From Oscillospiraceae bacterium (GTDB taxonomy: Bacteria > Bacillota > Clostridia > Oscillospirales > Ruminococcaceae), in NCBI GenBank assembly GCA_009777635.1, contig WRLK01000019.1:1-51075 (forward strand): a stretch of 51,075 nucleotides of DNA, read 5' to 3'. Of the stretch, positions 1-6,692 are shown one piece after another. A program made the translations under genes and the position numbers. Each line of letters opens with the position of its first letter. Within the stretch, counting starts at the first letter, position 1. The notes under the pieces were generated by a model. The model was not told the DNA's origin. It saw nothing but the letters and a program-made list of their open reading frames with translations, and searched no databases.

Positions 1-92
1 GTTCTGTTCGCCGCGATCAGCCAAGGTGTAAAGTAGAAAAACACACAAATTACAGAAATAAAAGCAGGAATATAGTGTTTGTATAAATGCAT
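1..92 (-). CDS. Partial membrane protein, N-terminus only
   Basis: An open minus-strand frame starts at the ATG at 92 and runs off the left edge, giving 30 residues. They begin MHLYKHYIPAF and are strongly hydrophobic (ISVICVFFYFTPWLIAAN), as expected for a first membrane segment or signal anchor. An AAAGGGAAAGCGGG stretch ahead of the ATG could be a ribosome site. No family can be assigned from so little. It would be the last gene of the minus-strand operon that begins with the RsgA-like gene. Confidence 0.4.
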   Translation of the reverse strand, partial: MHLYKHYIPAFISVICVFFYFTPWLIAANR

Positions 93-167
93 ACCCGCTT
101 TCCCTTTCGCATTTTCTGAATAAGGTTGAGCCAACAAACTAATTTTAACACAAGCCCCGCCGTAATT

Positions 168-272
168 CTAGCCCTTGCCTCGTTCGTTGTGTTCAAAGGC
201 GTCGTGGTCGAGTTTTCGTATGATGCCGTACTCGTCGGGGTGTATTGGTCTGACAGTATAATCTTCATTCAT
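168..272 (-). pseudogene. Fragment of an acetyltransferase-like gene (34 codons)
   Basis: A 34-codon frame starts at an ATG with a good GGAGGAATCAG site and overlaps the end of the methyltransferase gene by 8 nt, so it is set up to be translated by coupling. The start (YTVRPIHPDEYGIIRKL) resembles the beta1-alpha1 opening of GNAT acetyltransferases, but a TAG follows after GKG and no acetyl-CoA-binding motif A is present. Downstream codons in the same frame do not restore a GNAT fold. Inference: a truncated acetyltransferase remnant; a genuine small protein is possible but less likely. Confidence 0.4.
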
Positions 273-1044
273 TTTCTGATTCCTCCGTTTTGGTTTTTTT
301 GTGGACAACATATAAATAGCGACGCCCACAGTGTTTATTGCGAAAACTATCAAGGGTAACAGTTTCGTCGAAAGACTCACGAAGCATACGCTGTATATGC
401 TCGGCTAAACCATCGTTTTCAAGCACACTACGCATCGCCAAAACAGTATCATGTTTACGGCGCATTAAACGGTAGTGGTGTTCGCTGTAATCTACCACTT
501 CGTAGGACAATTCATTTTTTCGCAATGCTTCAGCCAGTTGCGTTTCGTCCGGCTCACGATTGTCGTCCATATAATACGCCGCGAAGATACCTTTGGGTTT
601 GAGCCACCGTTTAATTCGTTTTATTAAAGCGTAGAGATTATCGGTAAAATACAGAGTGTCAACCGATACAATCGCATCAAACAAATCGTCTGGATAATCT
701 TTATGGTCAATAATTGCAACTTCAAAATGTTTTGCTTGTCCTTCGAGCCGTTTCTTGGCCGATGTGATGGCAGATGGGGAGTAATCAAACCCGTATACTT
801 CTGTTCCTGTTTGTTCACGAATGTAGGCGCAGAATTTTCCATTACCGCAACCGATTTCGAGCATCTTGGCTTTTGACGATAAGTTGAGTGCCGCGAGTAA
901 ATGAGTGATCTGTTCGAGATCGGCGAAACCGTCCTGCGAAAAGTCAATACCGTAAACCGCTTCGCAGTATTGCGTAAAAGCATGACTGTTTTCTATCTTG
1001 TGATAAAAATTTTCGTAGTCATCATACATATGGTAATCATTCAT
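265..1044 (-). CDS. Class I SAM-dependent methyltransferase
   Basis: A 259-residue protein. Motif I is clear (MLEIGCGNGKFCAYI), followed by the acidic end of beta2 (VYGFDYS) and a motif IV/V region (DAIVSVDTLYF, LKPKGIFAAYYMDD), so it is a Rossmann-fold methyltransferase using S-adenosylmethionine. The substrate is unknown. The start chosen is the ATG at 1044, 8 nt after GGAGG; an in-frame ATG 39 nt further upstream lies inside the RsgA-like gene and lacks a ribosome site. The ATG overlaps the RsgA-like stop as ATGA, so the two are probably translationally coupled. The neighbour being a ribosome-bound GTPase suggests an rRNA or translation-related target, but that is inference. Confidence 0.85.
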   Translation of the reverse strand: MNDYHMYDDYENFYHKIENSHAFTQYCEAVYGIDFSQDGFADLEQITHLLAALNLSSKAKMLEIGCGNGKFCAYIREQTGTEVYGFDYSPSAITSAKKRLEGQAKHFEVAIIDHKDYPDDLFDAIVSVDTLYFTDNLYALIKRIKRWLKPKGIFAAYYMDDNREPDETQLAEALRKNELSYEVVDYSEHHYRLMRRKHDTVLAMRSVLENDGLAEHIQRMLRESFDETVTLDSFRNKHCGRRYLYVVHKKTKTEESENE

Positions 1045-2114
1045 TTCCTGATTCCTCCGCTTTTCTTTTGTTTCTTGCTCCATTTAGCAAGGTCTTTGTG
1101 CCATGCCCGTTTATCCTGAAGATAACCGGATTTATCACTGGCAAATTTATTTTCCCGCTTCTGTACAAGGTAACGCTCCCAATGTTCACGCGGTAATGAA
1201 CCATCGGCAAGTGCGGCGAGAACCGCGCAACCCGGTTCTGTCTGGTGTTGGCAATTGCTGAATCGGCACCCGGCAAATAGTTCTTCTACATCAGCAAATC
1301 CTACACTGATACCCTCATCCGCGCCGAACAAACCAAGCTCACGCATCCCCGGCGTATCAATGACCATCGCGCCGGATGGAAGCATGAAAAGCTGACGATG
1401 CGTTGTTGTATGACGGCCACGGCTGTCATCTTCGCGGATAGCTTTTACAGCCATAACTTTCCTATTCATTAGCGCGTTGAGAAGCGATGACTTGCCTACA
1501 CCGGACATACCGAGGAACACCACGGTTTTGCCGGGTTGTAAGTATTCGTCGAGTTCATCCATGCCAAATCCGGTATGCGCGGAAACCGCGTGAACCGGCA
1601 CATCGGGCGCGGCGTTTCTTACTTCAGCCAACGCAGCGGTAAAATCTTCAACTAAATCCGCTTTTGTAAGGATTACGACGGGTTGCCCGCCGCTCTGTCG
1701 CGCCTGTGTAAGATAACGGGCGATGCGGCTGACTTTGAAATCCCAGTTCAGGGACGACAGTATGAAAATATAATCAAAGTTCGTTGCGACGACCTGTTCA
1801 AGAATGGTTTTGACATACCCTGCCGCGTGTCCTGAAAAATCGGCGCGGGAAAACTTCGAGTGGCGGGGCAGTAGTTTTGCGATACGCGAATCGCCAAGCT
1901 CGTTGTATTGCAGTAACACAAAGTCGCCGACGCATGGGAAATCCTCACGCGCTTCCGCTTCGTGGTAAAAAGTGCCTTTGAGATTTGCCGTTACTTCACC
2001 GCGCTCGGTGACGACGGTGTACTGCGCTCCCCGATGTTCCGTGACCCTACCGGGTAGCAGACCATCGGGCGGCGTTTCTATTTCGGTGTAGCCGTATTGT
2101 TTCAAATCAATCAT
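1041..2114 (-). CDS. rsgA: RsgA-family circularly permuted ribosome GTPase
   Basis: A 357-residue protein of the RsgA/YjeQ family, GTPases that act in late 30S subunit maturation. An N-terminal OB-fold region (about 20-90) is followed by G motifs in permuted order: G4 (LTKADL), G5 (VSAHTG), G1 P-loop (GMSGVGKSS), G3 (DTPGM). The C-terminal zinc motif is complete (CRFSNCQHQTEPGC, C-X4-C-X-H-X5-C). A lysine-rich tail (to KKQKKSGGIRK) ends it and it is slightly longer than a typical RsgA. The start is preceded by AGGAG. Unusually, it lies behind a long attenuator-type leader and heads an operon with a methyltransferase, which suggests it may be an inducible paralogue rather than the housekeeping copy. 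Confidence 0.9.
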   Translation of the reverse strand: MIDLKQYGYTEIETPPDGLLPGRVTEHRGAQYTVVTERGEVTANLKGTFYHEAEAREDFPCVGDFVLLQYNELGDSRIAKLLPRHSKFSRADFSGHAAGYVKTILEQVVATNFDYIFILSSLNWDFKVSRIARYLTQARQSGGQPVVILTKADLVEDFTAALAEVRNAAPDVPVHAVSAHTGFGMDELDEYLQPGKTVVFLGMSGVGKSSLLNALMNRKVMAVKAIREDDSRGRHTTTHRQLFMLPSGAMVIDTPGMRELGLFGADEGISVGFADVEELFAGCRFSNCQHQTEPGCAVLAALADGSLPREHWERYLVQKRENKFASDKSGYLQDKRAWHKDLAKWSKKQKKSGGIRK

Positions 2115-2149
2115 TAAATATCTCCTAAAATCATGTTGTTTTTGGATAT

Positions 2150-2196
2150 AAAAATACCGCAGACAAGCAGCCTCATTTGAAGCTGCTTTTTCGCGG
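2150..2196 (-). terminator. Second leader terminator ahead of the RsgA-like gene
   Basis: On the minus strand the 7-bp stem AAGCAGC/GCTGCTT (2165-2171 with 2182-2188), extended by an outer CCGC/GCGG pair (2157-2160 with 2193-2196), is followed by TATTTTTAT. It looks like an intrinsic terminator just upstream of the RsgA-like ribosome site. Its promoter-proximal arm (2183-2196) can instead pair with 2252-2264. Confidence 0.55.
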
Positions 2197-2264
2197 CATG
2201 ATACATCAACAAGTTGATGTATCCAAAAAGGGATACGACCTAAATCGTATCCCGCAAAAAGCAG
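2183..2264 (-). promoter_or_regulatory. Candidate antiterminator pairing in the leader
   Basis: The segment at 2252-2264 (plus-strand CCGCAAAAAGCAG) is complementary to 2183-2196 (plus-strand CTGCTTTTTCGCGG) apart from one bulged base. Forming this long pairing would consume the promoter-proximal arm of the second terminator and the base of the first terminator stem, so the structures are mutually exclusive. This is the layout of a ribosome- or ligand-controlled attenuator. Seen directly: the complementarity; inferred: the switching. Confidence 0.5.
2225..2253 (-). terminator. First leader terminator (attenuator)
   Basis: A perfect 9-bp stem (GGGATACGA/TCGTATCCC, 2230-2238 with 2245-2253) with a 6-nt loop is directly followed on the minus strand by five T residues. 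It lies between the consensus promoter and the RsgA-like gene, so it should stop most transcripts unless read-through is induced. A second perfect 11-bp palindrome (2200-2223, GATACATCAAC arms) follows it. Confidence 0.7.
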
Positions 2265-2343
2265 TATTCACGAAAGGTTACTGTTGACGGCATAGCAAAC
2301 ATACGAGTATAGCCCCGTTTAAACCTATGCCCGATATTCGGTT

Positions 2344-2379
2344 TTAAGTTGTAATCACCATTAACATACAAGCAATCAT
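2344..2379 (-). CDS. Putative 11-residue leader peptide
   Basis: An ATG at 2379 opens MIACMLMVITT followed by TAA. A purine-rich AAAGGGGA site precedes it by about 10 nt, and a small CCGA/TCGG hairpin follows the stop. It sits roughly 50 nt after the -10 element and ahead of the two terminators. The layout (short peptide, then terminator/antiterminator, then a ribosome-acting gene) resembles leader-peptide attenuators of ribosome-targeting antibiotic resistance genes. Translation is not proven. Confidence 0.45.
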   Translation of the reverse strand: MIACMLMVITT

Positions 2380-2421
2380 TAAAACACATCCCCTTTCGCA
2401 TGGAAATTTTCTACTATGGAA

Positions 2422-2457
2422 CATATACAGTATATGTGAAGAACGAGGTGTTGTCAA
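2422..2457 (-). promoter_or_regulatory. Consensus promoter with palindrome over the -10
   Basis: Minus strand: TTGACA (2457-2452), a 17-nt spacer and TATACT (2434-2429), a near-perfect vegetative promoter for the leader and the RsgA-like operon. The -10 element lies inside a perfect palindrome (CATATAC-T-GTATATG, 2422-2436), which could be a repressor site or chance. Confidence 0.8.
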
Positions 2458-2508
2458 GGTGAATTCCACGATTTATCACTCAAGCATGAATTAGACTATA
2501 TCAATTTT

Positions 2509-2739
2509 TCAAATGTTATTCAAGCGCCCCACTTCTGGACGGCGCGCCTGATAGCAACCGTACAGAAAAGCGACACGGGAGCTTTCCCCGTAATCTAACT
2601 TTTCATACAGCGTCTCTAAAAAATACGACGCGGCGGCATGAACCGACGACTCAAACAATGTACGGCCGCCCGTGTCCAATACGATTACGCCAATGCCGCC
2701 CGTTACCGATAAATGCTCGAAATGAGTATAGTTATCCAA
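2509..2739 (-). pseudogene. Truncated sensory-domain fragment (AraC/PocR-like N-terminus)
   Basis: A 76-codon frame starts best at a TTG (2739) preceded by GAGGG; longer in-frame starts lie inside the Rrf2 gene. The sequence (VTGGIGVIVLDTGGRTLFES, then LYGCYQARR) recalls the N-terminal ligand-sensing domain seen in some PocR/AraC-type regulators, where a longer domain and a C-terminal helix-turn-helix are expected. Here the frame stops right after the CYQARR motif, so DNA binding is absent. It follows the Rrf2 gene by 10 nt and is probably the decayed last gene of that operon. Assignment is tentative. Confidence 0.4.
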
Positions 2740-2749
2740 AATGAATCCC

Positions 2750-3187
2750 TCAAATACTATAGCTGTCCGCTCCCTGCATATCATGCCGATCCAGTATGTC
2801 CTGCAATGTGATTCCCTCTAAATATTCATTTATGAGTTCATATAACCCCTCCCATACCGAGAGGGTTTTACAGATACCCGCGCGGTCACACCGGTTTTCC
2901 TCATCTTCCAAGCAAGCCACAGGCACAAGGCTGCCTTCCGTAATTCGCAGCACTTGAGCGACCGTAATTTCCGCAGGCGCTTTCGACAGCATATATCCCC
3001 CTTGCTTTCCCCTGTTCGCACGGAGAAAATTTGAAGTGTGCAGCAGGGAAACAATCTGCTCTAAATACTGCTTCGAGATATTCTGCCTTTCGGCAATCTC
3101 TTTGAGTGAAACAAACCTGTCGTCTTTGCGTTCCGCTAAGTCTAAGAGCATTCGCAGAGCGTATCTGCCTTTTGTAGAAATCTTCAA
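2750..3187 (-). CDS. Rrf2-family transcriptional regulator with three cysteines
   Basis: A 145-residue Rrf2-type winged-helix regulator (MKISTKGRYALRMLLDLA opening; recognition region IAERQNISKQYLEQI; wing NRGKQGGYML). Cys92, Cys100 and Cys106 occupy the region where IscR/NsrR coordinate an Fe-S cluster (here C-X7-C-X5-C), so sensing of iron-sulfur status, redox or metal stress is likely; CymR-type members lack these cysteines. The start is TTG at 3187, overlapping the TGA of the upstream ATPase gene, with GGTGG just before it. It is cotranscribed with the metal-lipoprotein/MacB genes and probably controls them through the promoter at 5418-5446. Confidence 0.85.
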   Translation of the reverse strand: MKISTKGRYALRMLLDLAERKDDRFVSLKEIAERQNISKQYLEQIVSLLHTSNFLRANRGKQGGYMLSKAPAEITVAQVLRITEGSLVPVACLEDEENRCDRAGICKTLSVWEGLYELINEYLEGITLQDILDRHDMQGADSYSI

Positions 3188-3870
3188 TTTGTTCCACCCA
3201 GCTTTCCGTCCCGCACCTCAAAAAGGATGTCAGCTTTTTTCGCAAGTTCATTGTTGTGCGTGACAATCACGACGGTTTTTCCCGATTTGTGGATTTTGAA
3301 TATATGCTCCAAAACCTCCCCCTCCGCTTGAGAATCCAGATTCCCCGTAGGTTCATCCAGCAAAAGAATGTCGGTGTCATTCGCAAGGGCGCGGGCAATT
3401 GCAACCCGTTGCTGCTGCCCTCCCGAAAGTTCGTTTGGCTTTGCATTGGCTTTTTGGGGAAGCCCCACCAATTGCAGCAATTCCTTCGCCTTTTGCCGTT
3501 GTTCATTGCGACCGGAGGCACTTCGGCCGAACATCATCGCGATTTCGACATTTTCCAAAGCTGTGAGGTTAGCAAGCAAGTTGAAAAACTGGAATACAAA
3601 CCCTATTTTTTCCGCCCTCATCTGCGCAAGCGCACTGCCGCTTAGTTTTGTGATGTCGGTGCCGTCGACAATAATGCTGCCTTTTGTTGGCCTGTCAAGG
3701 CCGCCGAGCAGATTCATCAGCGTACTCTTTCCGTGGCCGGAAGGCCCAATGATGCAGGAGAAAGAACCTTTGGGTATCTCCAAACTCACACCTTTTAGTG
3801 CGTGGGTTTTCACCGAACCCTTGCCATATATTTTCTCTACGTTTTCGGTTCTGATAATTATATCACTCAT
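3184..3870 (-). CDS. MacB/LolD-type ABC transporter ATPase
   Basis: A 228-residue ATP-binding subunit. Walker A is GPSGHGKST (42-50), the Q-loop is FVFQFFNLL, the signature is LSGGQQQ (148-154), and Walker B is ILLLDEPTGNLDS (168-180), followed by the H-loop (VTHN). The PTGNLDS text and the short length are typical of MacB/LolD/FtsE-type exporters or mechanotransmission systems rather than importers. The ATG overlaps the end of the permease gene by 8 nt and has a GGAGG site. It should energise the permease encoded just upstream. Confidence 0.92.
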   Translation of the reverse strand: MSDIIIRTENVEKIYGKGSVKTHALKGVSLEIPKGSFSCIIGPSGHGKSTLMNLLGGLDRPTKGSIIVDGTDITKLSGSALAQMRAEKIGFVFQFFNLLANLTALENVEIAMMFGRSASGRNEQRQKAKELLQLVGLPQKANAKPNELSGGQQQRVAIARALANDTDILLLDEPTGNLDSQAEGEVLEHIFKIHKSGKTVVIVTHNNELAKKADILFEVRDGKLGGTN

Positions 3871-5026
3871 AGCTAATCGCCTCCATCGGTGTAAGTCCGG
3901 ACGCTTTCCATGCCGGATACAACCCTGACAGAATGGACATCACAAGCGAGAAGGATACCGCCATTAAAACGAGAGAAATGTCAACGCTCGCTTCCGGCGA
4001 CGCGCCCTTCAACAGGTCGTTGGCTCCGATTTGCGAAATAAATTCCCCGGCAAAGACCGCCGCCAATAGCCCGGCGGCAACTCCTATTATTCCGCCCAAC
4101 AGTCCATACAGACCCGATTCAAGAACAAAAATCTTGAATATTGTGCTGCGTTTCCCTCCGATTGCCTGTAAGATTCCGATTTCCCTGCGACGCTCGTAAA
4201 CAGCGGTCATCATGGTGTTGATAATGCCGAACGCCGCCGCTATCAGCGCTACCCCCGCCACAAGCTGCAAGGTTATATTTACCGAACCCAATATCGCCAG
4301 CACCGAGCCTAAAAGCTGCTCATCGGTTGAAACTTGAACATTGGCGGTGTCTACAATGGCAGCTATGTAGCTGTCCATTTTTGCCATGTCGTCTACCTTT
4401 GCTGACATATAAGATATATAGCCCTCTTTTTGGAATATCCTCTGGGCAACGGTCAGAGGGACAAACATCATTCCATCGTCATTGCTTTGGGTTGGGTCGA
4501 GAATCCCTATGACCGGTAATGTTTCTTGTCGTATGGTTACCTCGTCACCAACGCTTACTTCGTTCCTGTTTGCGAAATCTGAACCGATGACAACGGCATC
4601 TTCGTTTTGCGAGGTGAAATATGCGCCGTCCGCAATCTCCCACCCCCGGAACAGCCGGGTTTCCTCCGGCAGAATCCCGCCAATCACGGCAGGGTTGTCT
4701 TTCACAGCGGCTTTTTGTGTAAGATGCGGAATGACCGTAATTCCCTCCAAAACAGATACCTTTTCAAAAACACCGTATTCAAGCGATTCCGAAATGGTCT
4801 CCCCGGTGACAATTGCAATCTGGTTAAAAACGCATATGTTCTCGGGCATAATCATAAGGTTCGCCCCCATCGCCTGCGCCTGCCTTGTGACTTCACCGCG
4901 CATACTCCCGCCCATAGAAAGCAAAGCTGTAAACGACGCCATTCCTATGGAAATCCCAAGCAATGTGAATATAAACCGGCCTTTCCTGCGAAAGAGATTT
5001 TTCAAGACAAGAGCAAATATGTTCAT
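3863..5026 (-). CDS. MacB/FtsX-type ABC transporter permease
   Basis: A 387-residue permease with the typical four-helix MacB/FtsX plan: one membrane segment near residues 17-40, a large extracytoplasmic MacB_PCD-like domain (about 45-240), then three helices at the C-terminus (LVAGVALIAAAFGIINTMMT, LYGLLGGIIGVAAGLLAAVF and the last near 355-375). The sequence between helices 2 and 3 (YERRREIGILQAIGGKRSTI) is a family hallmark. It is 24 nt downstream of the metal-binding lipoprotein gene. MacB-type systems move substrates from the outer face of the membrane or drive partner lipoproteins, so the lipoprotein may deliver its ligand here; the substrate is unknown. Confidence 0.9.
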   Translation of the reverse strand: MNIFALVLKNLFRRKGRFIFTLLGISIGMASFTALLSMGGSMRGEVTRQAQAMGANLMIMPENICVFNQIAIVTGETISESLEYGVFEKVSVLEGITVIPHLTQKAAVKDNPAVIGGILPEETRLFRGWEIADGAYFTSQNEDAVVIGSDFANRNEVSVGDEVTIRQETLPVIGILDPTQSNDDGMMFVPLTVAQRIFQKEGYISYMSAKVDDMAKMDSYIAAIVDTANVQVSTDEQLLGSVLAILGSVNITLQLVAGVALIAAAFGIINTMMTAVYERRREIGILQAIGGKRSTIFKIFVLESGLYGLLGGIIGVAAGLLAAVFAGEFISQIGANDLLKGASPEASVDISLVLMAVSFSLVMSILSGLYPAWKASGLTPMEAISYE

Positions 5027-5050
5027 GGCAATCGTTCCCTTCCTTGTGAG

Positions 5051-5368
5051 TTATGGAATGTTGTAGCCGGCCGCAGTGATGCTATCCTTTATTGTCTGGG
5101 CGTCTAACTCCGGCTCATGCTCCACTGTGACCAGTTCCGCCCTTAAATCCACCGAAACATGGGCGACGCCATCCAATGCCGAAACCGCTCTTGATATTCT
5201 GTTTGCGCAACTGTTGCAAGTCATACCCCAAACCGTCAGCTCGGTTTTCACAAAAGCAGAACTCCGGTCTATCTGCTCATCGCGCGGATTGCCTGGTTCT
5301 TCGCCGCCACAGGCAACGAGCGCAAAAACCATTGCTATAACAAGCATGGATAATGCCAGCTTTTTCAT
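5051..5368 (-). CDS. Lipoprotein with heavy-metal-associated (HMA) domain
   Basis: A 105-residue protein. Residues 1-20 are a lipoprotein signal ending in LVAC (Cys20), so it should be anchored on the outer face of the membrane. Residues about 41-105 form an HMA domain with the metal motif GMTCNSC (Cys51, Cys54) and the family's C-terminal AAGYNI. The start MKKLALSML has a GAGG site; the upstream in-frame ATGs lack one. HMA domains bind soft metals such as copper or mercury and normally act in the cytoplasm or periplasm as chaperones; a surface-tethered copy next to a MacB system suggests metal capture for export, or signalling. First gene of the operon. Confidence 0.85.
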   Translation of the reverse strand: MKKLALSMLVIAMVFALVACGGEEPGNPRDEQIDRSSAFVKTELTVWGMTCNSCANRISRAVSALDGVAHVSVDLRAELVTVEHEPELDAQTIKDSITAAGYNIP

Positions 5369-5417
5369 TTTACAGCACCTCATTCCAATACACATATAAT
5401 TCATATAGACATAGTAT

Positions 5418-5446
5418 ATTATAACAAGTTATCCGCAGTTTGTCAA
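5418..5446 (-). promoter_or_regulatory. Consensus promoter of the HMA/MacB/Rrf2 operon
   Basis: Minus strand: TTGACA (5446-5441), a 17-nt spacer and TATAAT (5423-5418). A perfect 12-bp palindrome ATAACAAGTTAT (5421-5432) overlaps the -10 and spacer and is a candidate operator for the Rrf2 protein of the operon. Such a perfect promoter is likely to be held off by a repressor. Confidence 0.8.
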
Positions 5447-5487
5447 CGTCAAGACGAAAAAGCAACAGGGTAAAAGCAAACACATAC

Positions 5488-5516
5488 TTGACAAATATGT
5501 TTTAGGGGTTTATAAT
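5488..5516 (+). promoter_or_regulatory. Consensus promoter of the sulfonate-type ABC operon
   Basis: Plus strand: TTGACA (5488-5493), a 17-nt spacer and TATAAT (5511-5516). The -35 elements of this and the divergent HMA operon promoter are about 41 nt apart, so one bound regulator could affect both. Confidence 0.8.
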
Positions 5517-5574
5517 ATAAACATACTAATCATATAGGTTTTATCTGCATGATTAATTTAAGGAGGAACATACC

Positions 5575-6537
5575 ATGTTCAAACAAGCAAAACGACTCAT
5601 CGCAACCCTAACAGCCATCGCTCTTTTTTCGGCTCTTTTAGCGGGATGCTCATCACAAGTGGAGCAGGGCGGCGAAGCAGCCCCGACCAAAATCATCGTG
5701 GCAGACGCAAAGACCACCCATCATCTCAATCTCTACGTCGCAAAAGAACTTGGACTTTTTGAAAAGTATAATCTCGATGTGGAAATCATCGCAACAGACG
5801 ACAACGCGGCATCCCGCGATTTAGTGGTTTCCGGCAGCGCGGACGTATTCTGGACTTGCCCGACCACAGCCATTGCCGCAATAGCGGGCGGTGCGCCAAT
5901 CAAAACCATCGCGCAGGTCAAGAAACCCTGCACAAGCGTATTGCTCGTTCCGGCAGACTCCGACATAAGGGAACTTTCCGATTTGCAGGGCAAAAATATT
6001 TCCGGTATTTCACCGACTTGCGAAGCGATTATCTCGTTGACTGTCGCCGCAAGGAATGCGGGCGCGACATTCAATTTGGAGCGTTTGGCAGGCGGTCCAT
6101 CAATACAGGCGCTTGAAGCGGGCGCGGTAGATGGTGCAATCCTTGAAGAACCGCAGGCGAGTATCGCTGAACTGGCGGGCTATGTCAGAAGATTTGACGA
6201 TGTTTCGGCAAATATCCCCTGCCGCACAATCAACGCAAGCGATAGCTTTTTGGCAAGCAACACTGAAGCGCTTAAGGATTTCATCAAGGCGATTGACGAA
6301 GCCAATGCGCTGATTCTTGCCGACTCGACCGCCGACAATATTGTGGCAATCGCCGCCGCATACACTGGCGCGCCGGAAAACGCAATCATCCACGGCAACC
6401 ATCGCCTGCTATTCGGAACAACGATTGAAGTCGAAGGACTAAAAAAACTCGCCGATGAACTTGTCGCTATGGATGACATAAAGGCTAATCCGGGAGACAG
6501 TATGTTTGCCGATGCGTTTAGGGGGTTCACATGGTAA
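5575..6537 (+). CDS. Sulfonate/nitrate-type ABC substrate-binding lipoprotein
   Basis: A 320-residue protein with a lipoprotein signal (LLAGC, Cys25) and an SsuA/NMT1-like fold. It opens with KIIVADAKTTHHLNLYVAKE and ELGLFEKYNLDVEI, followed by the typical VSGSADVFWTCPTTAIAAIAGG segment, as in binding proteins for alkanesulfonates, taurine, nitrate or pyrimidine precursors. Ribosome site AAGGAGG. It heads an operon with a small lipoprotein, permease, ATPase and cysteine synthase. The final gene makes a sulfur source (sulfonate or a related organosulfur compound) the best guess; no desulfonating enzyme is present in the operon. Confidence 0.85.
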   Translation: MFKQAKRLIATLTAIALFSALLAGCSSQVEQGGEAAPTKIIVADAKTTHHLNLYVAKELGLFEKYNLDVEIIATDDNAASRDLVVSGSADVFWTCPTTAIAAIAGGAPIKTIAQVKKPCTSVLLVPADSDIRELSDLQGKNISGISPTCEAIISLTVAARNAGATFNLERLAGGPSIQALEAGAVDGAILEEPQASIAELAGYVRRFDDVSANIPCRTINASDSFLASNTEALKDFIKAIDEANALILADSTADNIVAIAAAYTGAPENAIIHGNHRLLFGTTIEVEGLKKLADELVAMDDIKANPGDSMFADAFRGFTW

Positions 6538-6692
6538 TAAAGCGGTTGACAGCTACAGGGGTCTTGAAACGGCTGCTCGGGTTGTTGGTAGCGTTGATTT
6601 TTATGCTAATGCTCACCTCATGCGGGGCAGATGAGATGGCTGATTCTGTTCCGCAACAGGATGACTGGAGCTGGGAGGGTCAGTGTTGCTGA
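6531..6692 (+). CDS. Small lipoprotein of the ABC operon (53 residues)
   Basis: The frame starts at ATG 6531, overlapping the stop of the binding-protein gene, with AGGGGG 5-6 nt before it. The product has a basic N-terminus (MVIKRLTATGVLKR), a hydrophobic core (LLGLLVALIFMLML) and a lipobox LTSC (Cys31), then a short acidic, tryptophan-containing tail ending GQCC. It overlaps the permease start by 10 nt. Its operonic placement, overlaps and clear lipobox argue for a real gene. The function is unknown; it may be an accessory of the importer, or the two terminal cysteines may bind metal or form disulfides. Confidence 0.65.
   Translation: MVIKRLTATGVLKRLLGLLVALIFMLMLTSCGADEMADSVPQQDDWSWEGQCC

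Noticed and set aside
4482-5107. Overlapping plus-strand frames opposite the MacB-type permease
   Set aside because: The minus-strand permease has all family features; the opposite frames have none and no ribosome site.
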